From the NCBI GenBank assembly GCA_030849075.1, contig JASAOO010003523.1, positions 1 to 64,000 of the forward strand: 64,000 bases of DNA, given 5' to 3'. The notes beneath the pieces were generated by a model, which was not told the origin of the DNA, did not search any database, and was given only the letters and a program-made list of their open reading frames with translations. Positions 19,965 to 28,381 of the stretch are shown piece after piece; the first letter of the stretch is position 1; each line of letters starts with the position of its first letter. Made by a program: the position numbers and the translations under genes. The stretch is from Zelonia costaricensis. Lineage: Eukaryota > Euglenozoa > Kinetoplastea > Trypanosomatida > Trypanosomatidae.

Positions 19965-20552
19965 CCTGGGAGGGGAGGCGGTCACGTCCGCTTCTCCTGC
20001 TCCGCCTTATTCACCTGAGAAGAGAGACATGCACAAAAAAAAAACGAAAGACAAAGAGGCGTAGCTGGGCTCTAATTTCCCTCCTCCCTCCCCCACCAGC
20101 TTTTAGCGAGCGTGTACGTCGTCGTATGCTCATTCAATCGAACGGCTTCACATGAGAAACAGAAGAGCCAGCGAAGGAGCAAGAAAGAACATAAGAGAAA
20201 GACCTGATGGAGCTGCATCTTCAGTGCTGGAGAGCACGCTTGGTGCTCAGATTTCACGTCCAGTTTTATGGGCGTGATGGATAGCTGCGTACGTTGAAGC
20301 ATCGCTGCGTTCATCGGCAATCAACCACGGAGACCGTCTGCGACGCATCTCGACACGTGTTCGCTCCGCGCTTCACAGTGCCTCCCCCCTGCGTGCGCTC
20401 TCACGCTCCTTCTTCCTTTCTATCGTATCTTTCCGTTTTGTTTTCTTCCCCCAAACTGCGTTTTGTCGGACTTCCCCCCGCGCCCCTCTCCCTTGCAGCT
20501 GATCAAGCGGCACATCGCTGGTACACCACACGCGGGTTCCACCACTCACGAC
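19965..20552. other. Intergenic spacer
   Basis: The 588-bp spacer has an A-rich block (20035-20045) after the glyoxalase stop and a long pyrimidine tract before the next gene. No gene was seen. Confidence 0.5.
20405..20498 (+). promoter_or_regulatory. Strong candidate trans-splice acceptor
   Basis: There is about 90 nt of pyrimidine-rich sequence (20405-20495), ending CCCTTGCAG with AG at 20497-20498, 55 nt before the ATG at 20553. It is one of the clearest splice signals in the window. Confidence 0.6.
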
Positions 20553-21971
20553 ATGCTCGGGGCGCAGTCGTGGTACACCGCCTTGGCGCTGCCGACCGCC
20601 TTCTTCGGCGGCTTTGTGGCGACGCGCAAGCGGCTGGCCTACCAATGGCGCGAGGAGCTGATGGACATGAGCGGCCCCGCCTACCCCGCCATCACAGACG
20701 CCGACATGGAGTTCTTCCGGCGCGTCGCACCAGCGAGTGCCGTGGAGGCGGCGGAGTCTGTGAAGACGCCATTTGCCCGGCAGCGGGCCACCGCTACGGC
20801 GACATCGGCCCCTTATCTTGACGACGCGGCCGAGGCGTTTGGCGTGGCGATGTCGGCCAAGGAGAACATTGGCGTGAACGTGCGCAGCAATGCGCTCTCG
20901 GCGGAGCTGTGCAACGTCTTTCTCAACGAGGTGCAGCGGTGGGCGGCGGCGTTCGGCAACTCGATCGACTCGCGTAAAGTCGAGGCGGCGGAGAACGCCG
21001 TGGAGCTGGCCAAAGCACGCAGCGCCGCGGGCGATGGCGACCACAGCGCAAGCTCAGCCTCTTCCTCCTCTTCGTCGACCGCCGCATCGTCCCTCGACCT
21101 GTGGCCTGACTTCAGCTTTCTCCGGCAAACACGCGTGATTGCCGACCACGCCGAGGACATCCAGCTCATGCGGGCACCGTGGGGTTGTGGCGACCGCATC
21201 CGGCTGGAGGCGATGCCGGCCTCGCTGCGCTACCTCGTCGAGCACACCCGGCACTCCTTCGAGGGGATGGGCCGTCTGCGGCACGTCTACATCGAGTACT
21301 CGCCAACCGGCCAGTTTTACCGCCAGCCGCGTCCACCGAAGATGTACGACGGCCACGACTACGTCGTCGTTCCGCTGCGTCGGGACGGCGCTGACACGGT
21401 TATCACCATGAGCCCCGTCCTGCGCTCGCGCTTCAGCGACCCGCGCGAGGTGGTGCGGCACTCGTGGACGAGCCGCGACGTGGACGCGCTGGTGCCGCAT
21501 GGCAGCATGCTGCGCGTGTACGGCACGGCGCGCTACGACTGGGGCTGGGGGGTGCGACCAGGACCGTCCTGGTTTGGGAGTCGCCTCAACCTTCTCCACG
21601 GCCACCGCCACGCCGCATCTCGTGCGGCGGCGCTTGAAAGCGATCGAAACGGCGGCGCCGCCGTGTCGGCGAAGCTGCGCGAGACGGTGGGCCGTTGGGT
21701 GGGTCTGAAGGCGGCCTCCTCACCGTCCGCGGCGCCCATGAACGTGTCAAAGGATGCGGCGCTCGTAGTGCTGCACTTTGAGGGGCCGCGCTCGGCGAGG
21801 AAGCAGCGCTCCCTGCTGCTGCAGCCCGAAATTTGGATCTTTGGCCGCCCACCGTCGGTGGAGTCCTTCGAGACGTGGCAGGAAGACCGGCCGACAGCCG
21901 GTGGGGTGGGCGAGGAGGGAGTTGTGCGCTTTGTCCTGCGCAACTACGTCGACATGCTCACCGTGAGCTGA
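20553..21971 (+). CDS. AlkB-fold (ALKBH7-like) protein lacking predicted iron ligands
   Basis: The 472-residue product has a C-terminal half that reads like ALKBH7-type 2-oxoglutarate dioxygenases: EGMGRLRHVYIEYSPTG near 238-254, a beta core at 265-280, and GSMLRVYGTARYDWGWGV ending at V334. In active ALKBH proteins the first core strand carries HxD and the second ends Y-D-x-x-H. Here the HxD position reads P259-R-P261 and the His position reads W332, so all three iron ligands seem lost. The N-terminus has a hydrophobic stretch (about 5-22), possibly a mitochondrial or membrane signal, and a Ser-rich linker near 160-180. It is therefore probably a non-catalytic relative acting by binding. The fold assignment is by eye. 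ATG 20553 is the first in frame after the splice AG. Confidence 0.65.
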   Translation: MLGAQSWYTALALPTAFFGGFVATRKRLAYQWREELMDMSGPAYPAITDADMEFFRRVAPASAVEAAESVKTPFARQRATATATSAPYLDDAAEAFGVAMSAKENIGVNVRSNALSAELCNVFLNEVQRWAAAFGNSIDSRKVEAAENAVELAKARSAAGDGDHSASSASSSSSSTAASSLDLWPDFSFLRQTRVIADHAEDIQLMRAPWGCGDRIRLEAMPASLRYLVEHTRHSFEGMGRLRHVYIEYSPTGQFYRQPRPPKMYDGHDYVVVPLRRDGADTVITMSPVLRSRFSDPREVVRHSWTSRDVDALVPHGSMLRVYGTARYDWGWGVRPGPSWFGSRLNLLHGHRHAASRAAALESDRNGGAAVSAKLRETVGRWVGLKAASSPSAAPMNVSKDAALVVLHFEGPRSARKQRSLLLQPEIWIFGRPPSVESFETWQEDRPTAGGVGEEGVVRFVLRNYVDMLTVS

Positions 21972-22791
21972 TGGTGCAGCCGTTGCGGACGACTGAGGAA
22001 ACGTGAAGGCAAAGATGCGGAAGAACGACCCTCGGTGACTTTTCTTCACATTTTTTTTTTTGCTGAAGCGGGTTGCACGCCTACCTCACCGAGGCGTGTG
22101 TGTGTGGGGGGAGGGGAGGGGGCTTTGCTGCTCGCATGCCACACCGCTACTTGAGGCGAAAAAAAGAAAAGAGAAACCTTAAAAAGACAAAAAAGAGAAG
22201 TCACCACTCTAGGCGGCGCCAAGCCGTCGTTTGCAACTTTGTGTTGTCGCACCCTTGGGTCAAATCCGAAACGCACGCTGCATGTCCAAACCGTGAGAAG
22301 CCCACGCATGCGCCATCCGAGTGGAGAAAAGAAAGAAAAAAACACGAAAAGGAGCGTGTATCGTCGTGCGGAATTGTGCAAACGGTTCCGGGACTCGCAT
22401 GGCCGCTCGGCGCTTCCGGTGCTTTGTGCCTCGCCTTGTTTCACTCGTCCACCTCGCTTTTTTTTGCTGTTTCTCTTGTGCAACGCAACGGGTCATCTTT
22501 ACCGGTCCAACTATCCACACCGTTGGGAGTATGCTGTCGACGTAGGTGTCGTGCATTCGCCAAAGAACCCGCTCGCCTCTCTCTCCGTGACAGTCTATAA
22601 CTTGTCGGTTTTTTTTTGTTTTGAGGACTCTGAGTTGGCTGGTGGCACGCTGCCGTGAAACCCGTTTATTAACTATAAGGTACACAAGAGCGAGTAGCGC
22701 AGAGAGAGAGCAGCCCAAATTGCGAACGTGCCTGCGGCGAACACACACAAACACACAAAAACGCATCTGCACACATTCACACAGGGGCACC
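21972..22791. other. Intergenic spacer
   Basis: The 820-bp spacer has T-rich (22050-22061), A-rich (22159-22200, 22325-22350) and pyrimidine tracts. A T-run at 22608-22622 followed by AG at 22624-22625 is a candidate acceptor for the exonuclease gene. Short CA-rich sequence precedes its ATG. Confidence 0.5.
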
Positions 22792-24045
22792 ATGCGAGCG
22801 GCTCGATTGTGCACCGGGGCTGTGCGACGGCGTCTCGGCAGGCCAGCACTCACGACATCCTTGCGTGGCCTGGCTCAGAGCGAGCCACCTTCTGCGCCGG
22901 TGCCACTGGCGGGCAACGCACCTGTGGACGGGCCCGCACGGACAAGCGTCCCCGGCTCGTCGTCACCGTCGCCGTCGCCGCCGCTGCCCTCGCGGGAGCA
23001 CCTGGCCATCGACTCCCTGGCTGTGCTCAAGTACCCCTACCAGGTGGTGAGCTCCGAGAAGGAGCTGCAGGAGGCCGTCGCGGTGCTGCAGCGCAGCCGG
23101 CACATCGCCGTGGACCTCGAGGCCTTCTGCGTGCCGGAGGCGGTCAAGGCCCCGCAGCTAGGTCGGGTGTCCCTCGTGCAGACCTGCAGCGACGCCGCGC
23201 CGGTGGTCTTCCTCTTCGACGTCCTCTCCCTAACGGTGCCGACGTTTGCCCAGGCGCTGCGCCCCGTCTTCACCGACGCGGCCATTCGCACGCTCTTTTT
23301 TGACTGCCGGCGCGACATCGAGGCCCTAAGCACGCAGATGGACCTCGTGCCCAAGCGCGTCCTTGACCTGCAGCTGTTGTTCACCGCCATCCAGTGGAAG
23401 CAGCGTAGCGTCAACCGCCGCTCTGGCATGACCTACGTGTTGAAGAGCGTGGCGGGGCTGCAGCGGCAGGAGGGCGACTCGGCGGTGCAGACGGCGATGA
23501 TGGTCGGCGACCGCCCCGTCTGGGACACCCGTCCGCTGCCGGATCACTTCCTCGAGTACGCCGCCGACGATGTGCGGCACATTCACCTTCTCTCCATGTA
23601 CTTCCCGTTCATGGCGCAGCAGGTGTCGGAGGAGGCGGTGGAGCGGCTGACCGCGCAGTACGTGGCGCACTACGGCGTGGGCCACGCCGTCGCCGTCGAG
23701 GCGGACGCGCAGCCGGCGCAGGTGAACACGGCGTGGCTCGAGCGGTACATCGGCCCAGGTGGGGTGTGCGGCTTCTGCGGCAGCAAGGGCCACACCGAGG
23801 CGGAGTGCTTCCGCAAGGCCAACCACAACGTGCGGTGCACGTACTGCGGGGGATCGGGGCACACCTCGCGGAACTGCTTCCAGAAGCACCCGGAGCTGCT
23901 CAAGTGCGACAAGTGCGGGCAGATGGGCCACAGCAGCAGCAGCTGCTACCGCACGAACCCCTGCAAGCACTGCGGCGGCAATCACCGCAGCGAGAACTGT
24001 CACCGACGGCGGCGATCCGCTGCGTTGAAGAGCGAGTCGACGTAG
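22792..24045 (+). CDS. DEDDy 3'-5' exonuclease with four zinc knuckles, probably mitochondrial
   Basis: This 417-residue protein has a basic Arg-rich N-terminus (MRAARLCTGAVRRRLGRP), typical of a mitochondrial presequence, then a Ser/Pro-rich linker. A WRN/Egalitarian-type exonuclease domain covers about 75-290. Its catalytic residues are D108 and E110 (VDLEAF), D171 (FFDCRRDIE), and Y256 with D260 (YAADD). The C-terminus holds four knuckles: CGFC...C from C326, CTYC...C, CDKC...C and CKHC...C ending near 403. Three have the CX2CX4HX4C retroviral-type spacing; the last is CX2CX3HX4C. The family trims RNA or DNA from the 3' end, and the knuckles would bind single-stranded nucleic acid. A role in mitochondrial RNA maturation is inference. 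Confidence 0.85.
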   Translation: MRAARLCTGAVRRRLGRPALTTSLRGLAQSEPPSAPVPLAGNAPVDGPARTSVPGSSSPSPSPPLPSREHLAIDSLAVLKYPYQVVSSEKELQEAVAVLQRSRHIAVDLEAFCVPEAVKAPQLGRVSLVQTCSDAAPVVFLFDVLSLTVPTFAQALRPVFTDAAIRTLFFDCRRDIEALSTQMDLVPKRVLDLQLLFTAIQWKQRSVNRRSGMTYVLKSVAGLQRQEGDSAVQTAMMVGDRPVWDTRPLPDHFLEYAADDVRHIHLLSMYFPFMAQQVSEEAVERLTAQYVAHYGVGHAVAVEADAQPAQVNTAWLERYIGPGGVCGFCGSKGHTEAECFRKANHNVRCTYCGGSGHTSRNCFQKHPELLKCDKCGQMGHSSSSCYRTNPCKHCGGNHRSENCHRRRRSAALKSEST

Positions 24046-24156
24046 AGCCCACTAGCAGTGGCGAGTGCAGCGTGTGGCCGTCTCTCCCTTTGACAGCCGC
24101 GGCGCGACGAAGCACACGCTGTTTGGTTTCTGTACGGCTTTCCTCTGTGCTTCTTT

Positions 24157-24158
<2 letters not shown>

Positions 24159-24187
<29 letters not shown>
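24159..24187. repeat. CA dinucleotide microsatellite
   Basis: This is a 29-bp pure CA repeat about 115 bp after the exonuclease stop, in its probable 3'UTR. Confidence 0.85.
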
Positions 24188-24190
<3 letters not shown>

Positions 24191-25333
24191 CGCCGGCCAC
24201 GCCTAGCCCCAAGGCTCGTTCCCTCTTTGCAAGAACGAGGCAAGTGGAGTGGCGTCAACATTCGTGAACGCATTTTCCTAATCGTCACAAACGCACGTCA
24301 GTCATGAGGAAAAGTGAACAGAGAAGCCAATCTCATGTGTGCGTCAAACGCAGTGTGTTCCAAGGAGGGCGTCTCAACTGCTGTGAAAGACAAGAGTGCC
24401 GCACCTGCACAGGACCGCTTGAGGCTTGAGGAAAGAGAGCCCGCTGCCACAGGTGTGGCGTGCACTAGTGCTGTCGTTATCTCTGATGCGGCGCGAAGCT
24501 CCCTCTCTCTTCCGAGTTCGAGTCATAAAGTATGGCGACCTCAGCACGATCCCATTCTTGACCCTGGTTGTAGTGCACCTCGAATCACGCATACCACCGA
24601 TCTGTCACGTTGCCCCTCATTTGTCGACGCTTACATCCTCCCTCCTTCCCCTCCCACCTTTCCGCATCGTGAACTGAACCACCCACACCCGGCGTGTCGT
24701 CTCTCGCCAATCACCTCTTCAATTTCTCCCCACTCCTTGCGCGCTTTCACTGAAGCATCTGAGCACCCCACTACACCCTCCCCTACTCACCTTCGCCTGA
24801 TTGTCATTTCCACGCAGTCGAGTAGGCGATTGCGTGCACTGCTGTTGCTGCCAGCGCCTGCTCTTTTTTGTTTGTTCTCCTCGTCGGTTTGCCTCTCTCA
24901 CGGGTTCGTGTTGAAACAGGTCTGTGGGGGCTAGGCAACACCGCTCAGCGTTGCGTCCGCTTCTCGCGTCTCCTCTCCGCCTCCGTCGCCCTCTCGTGCC
25001 CTGTTGGAGGCTTGCGGCCATTTTCGCGCGCTATCGCAGTGATCCCATCACGGGTCCTCCCTCCTCCCCTCATATTTCATTCACAGATTCTCGTTTTCTT
25101 TTTGTTTTCGTCTCATCTTTGAAGTTTCGCGGGGTCTGCGAGCACCCCCCTCCCCCCACCCCCGCCCTACCCCATCTCCCTGACACTGCGGTGCGTGTAA
25201 GTTACCTAACCCCGTAAGGGAGCAGCAGAGCATAGAAGGAGCGCAACGCCGACAAGAACAAACACAACACATCCAGAGTACGCGTGAGCATCTTTTCCCG
25301 TTCGTTTCCGTGCTCCTGCCTCTAAGGTGTTGG

Positions 25334-25361
25334 CTTGTTTTTTTTTCTTCTTTTCGGTGAG
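25334..25361 (+). promoter_or_regulatory. Candidate trans-splice acceptor
   Basis: A T-rich tract at 25334-25355 is followed by AG at 25360-25361, about 90 nt before the DnaJ ATG. Confidence 0.5.
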
Positions 25362-25450
25362 TTGTTGGCAAGCACGCAGCGGCGTCCCTCTCGAGACTGT
25401 CTCGTTGTTGTTGTTAAAACGCTCCTCTCTGTTGTAGTCGACTGCGCGGG

Positions 25451-26869
25451 ATGCTGCGCTTCCTCTCGGCCTCAGCCGCGCGCCGCGCGTACGCCGGTGC
25501 CTCGGTGGCGGCGGCCGCCTCGTCGAGCCCCTTTCCCGCGGTGACCCCGGCGCGCTTGTACTCGAGTGGCAACAAGGACTACTACAAGATCCTTGGCGTG
25601 GACCGCAACGCGGACCTGAAAGAGATTAAGAAGGCGTATCGCAAGCGGGCGATGGAGACGCATCCGGACCAGGGCGGCAACAAGGAGGAGTTTGCCGAGA
25701 CCGCAGAGGCGTACGAGGTGCTGAGCAACGCGGAAAAGAAGAAGATCTACGACCAGTACGGCTCCGAGGCCGCGACGAACCCCAACATGGGCGCTGGCGG
25801 CATGGGTGGCGGCGGCTTTGGCGCGGGAGGGCGGTCGGCCGAGGACATTTTTGCAGAGTTCTTCCGCGGCGGCATGGGCGGTGTCAGCGGCTTCGGTGAC
25901 GTGTTCGGCGGCGGTGGCGGTGGCGGCCGGCAGGCCACGCCGACGCTGCAGCCGCTGGAGGTGCGCACGCGGCTGACGCTCGAGGACGTGTACAAGGGTG
26001 TGACCAAGACGCTGCGCGTGAACCGGCCGCAGGTGTGCTCTGAGTGCACCGGCATGGGCACGAAGAGCAAGACAGAGAAGCCGAAGTGCACCAAGTGCAA
26101 CGGCTCCGGCCACGTCGTGCAGCACCACAGCATGGGGCCCGGGATGGTGCAGCAGACGATCTCCGAGTGCCCGCGCTGCCGCGGCACGGGTTCGATGGCA
26201 AAGCCGGAGGACCAGTGCCCCAAGTGCCACGGCAAGGGCTACCGCGCCGTCTCGCAGGATGTCACGATTGAGATTCCGGCTGGGGTGCCGTCCAACGTGA
26301 CCCTGGTGGTGCGGGGCGAGGGCGGTACGATTCCTGGCGCCCCGCCAGCGGACATGCACCTGCACGTCGAGGTCAGCCAGCACCGCCTGTTTCAACGCCG
26401 CGGCAACGACCTCATCGTGAACAAGGATGTCACGCTGCAGGAGGCGCTGCTCGGACTGCACACGCCGCTGAAGCTGCTGGATGGCCGCACCGTCAACGTG
26501 GAGACATCCGCCGAGCAAACCCTCAAGCCGGAGGGGGTGATCAAGCTGAGCGGCGAGGGCATGCCCAGCCCATCGGGCGAGCGGGGCGACGTGTACATCT
26601 TCACGCACCTCAAGATGCCGAACAAGCTCTCTGAGGAGCAGAAGGAGCACATCAAGAAGGCGTTCGGCACGCCCAGCAAGGACGCGGACGCGTCGCACGG
26701 CAATACGGTCAAGGCACGGGTCATGCGCGAGTCGCGGGAGCAGCTGGAGGAGCAGAAGCGCGGGGTGTGGGCGTCGCAGGAGGGCGGCGGCTACAGCGGT
26801 GGCAGCTCGCGCCGTTCGGCGGGCGGCATGCCGGGCGGTGCGCACCAGGCCGAGTGTGCGACGCAGTAG
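25451..26869 (+). CDS. Mitochondrial type I DnaJ (Mdj1/Tid1-like Hsp40)
   Basis: The 472-residue co-chaperone has every type I DnaJ module. A presequence-like N-terminus (about 1-38, [17 protein letters not shown]) precedes the J domain at about 42-104 with HPD at 71-73. A Gly/Phe-rich region covers about 108-160. Four CxxCxGxG zinc repeats lie between C196 and about 263 ([32 protein letters not shown]). Two substrate-binding beta domains and a Gly/Ser-rich tail follow. It would stimulate the ATPase of matrix Hsp70 and hold unfolded clients. The presequence makes mitochondria the likely location. In trypanosomatids mitochondrial Hsp70 also serves kinetoplast DNA maintenance, so a link there is possible but not shown here. 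Confidence 0.93.
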   Translation: MLRFLSASAARRAYAGASVAAAASSSPFPAVTPARLYSSGNKDYYKILGVDRNADLKEIKKAYRKRAMETHPDQGGNKEEFAETAEAYEVLSNAEKKKIYDQYGSEAATNPNMGAGGMGGGGFGAGGRSAEDIFAEFFRGGMGGVSGFGDVFGGGGGGGRQATPTLQPLEVRTRLTLEDVYKGVTKTLRVNRPQVCSECTGMGTKSKTEKPKCTKCNGSGHVVQHHSMGPGMVQQTISECPRCRGTGSMAKPEDQCPKCHGKGYRAVSQDVTIEIPAGVPSNVTLVVRGEGGTIPGAPPADMHLHVEVSQHRLFQRRGNDLIVNKDVTLQEALLGLHTPLKLLDGRTVNVETSAEQTLKPEGVIKLSGEGMPSPSGERGDVYIFTHLKMPNKLSEEQKEHIKKAFGTPSKDADASHGNTVKARVMRESREQLEEQKRGVWASQEGGGYSGGSSRRSAGGMPGGAHQAECATQ

Positions 26870-28381
26870 GGCTTCGGGCGTCGTGTAATGGCATGTGAAT
26901 GTGTGTGAAAACGGGCACGCTGAGTCGACCGAGTCTCTCTCTCTTGCCCTTCCGCCGTTGGCCCAAAAAGCCAGCCCGAAGGGAGGGCGTGTGTGAAGCC
27001 TGGGCTGGGGTGCTTTGGTGTCGTGACAAGAAAAAGAAAACAATCGGGCATGCATTTCGTATTGTTGAAGCGCACCACCCCTGAGCTCCACTCCTCCGCC
27101 TTTCTACTTGATTGACGTGTTGACGGGCTTGTGTGTGCGAGTGTCTCTGTGCGTCTGTGTGTCTGTGTGTGTGAGTGTACAAACCCTCGCACGTTGCACC
27201 TTTCCACACTTCACGCAGGCCACGCTGCACGTCAGTGTCTTTCCCCTTCGGTGAAGCTGCTGTAGCCCGTTTACAGGTCCTGGCTGACTCTGTGGTTTTT
27301 CGTCATTCAGACGAAGCTGAACAGCGTGAGATCGCAACACAGGTGCGCCTGACCCCTCCCCATTCCAGTGCTCTGTTCTTTTTGTGTATGTGTGTGTGCG
27401 TGTAACTTGTGCCGCTACGACTTTCCCCCGTCTCCACGTGCTTGCCGCATTTCTCTTTCCGAGCCCTGCTGCTCTCGTCTGGCGCGAGAGCTATCATAAT
27501 GTTGCTGTCGCCGTTGCACGGGCGATGACCACGCCTCATACCCCGCTGCGGTCCTCAGTTGTGTTTTGCGGGGTTTGTGTCATTTCCGGTTTTGGTGCGT
27601 TCGCCGGAGGCGGTTGCCACTCTGTCACTGATCTGACAAGACGGTCTTCGGCAGATGCCGACGACCTCTGCGGCAGACAAGAGAATCAAGTCATTGGACC
27701 TACAGACGACGTGGTATTGCCTACACTGTTTTCTTTTTCTTTTCGTCCCCACTCGCGGTTCATCTTTGCTCGGGCACACGATTTACCATTAACGCGACTC
27801 TATTGACCAGCTGCAGCAACGCAAGTGAAAAGGGAAAAAGGAACGAGCTCAGTTCTGCACGTGTCTGTCGACGCGGCTAAGCGCAGGGGAACCGGAACGG
27901 TGCTGTTGCGTGTTGCTCATCGGTCGCGCAGTCCTTCACCCCACCACCACAAAACACGGCAACTGGTAGCGGAGGGAAGAACGGGAAGAGAGTGGCTGCT
28001 GCTGCTGCGATGGCGGCCGCGGTTCTAACTTGAACCCCTCCCCCCCCTCCTCACCTCTGAAGCTCGGCATAGGAAGCTCAGAGCGCCAGTTCTACACGGC
28101 AAGCTCTTTCTCAGCTAGCCGCTTGCGTTTTTCGCGTTTGTTTGCGGAAAGCGACAACAAAAAGGACGATCGTGGGTATTCCCAAGGCTGCGATAAGCAC
28201 CTTCTTTCTGTGACGCCTCACGCACATCTTTCTCTGCTGCCAACCGCAATCACTGCGTGGGCACTTTCCTCCCCCGTTCTTCGCCATTCCCCGCCCCCTC
28301 CGCCCACCTAGGCATCACCCTCACCCGCACCCAACTCAGTCAACCTGCCGAGCACAATCGTCAAATCGCAGGCCCACACGG
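26870..28381. other. Intergenic spacer
   Basis: The 1.5-kb spacer contains a TG-rich stretch (27127-27180) and a C-rich pyrimidine tract before the next ATG. Frames here are simple-sequence. No RNA gene was recognised. Confidence 0.5.
28264..28311 (+). promoter_or_regulatory. Candidate trans-splice acceptor
   Basis: A C/T-rich tract at 28264-28309 ends CCTAG with AG at 28310-28311, 71 nt before the ATG at 28382. Confidence 0.55.

Larger units (their letters stand above)
24046..25450. other. Intergenic spacer
   Basis: The 1.4-kb spacer includes an AC microsatellite at 24159-24187 and several CT-rich stretches. No RNA gene or domain-bearing frame was seen. Confidence 0.5.
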
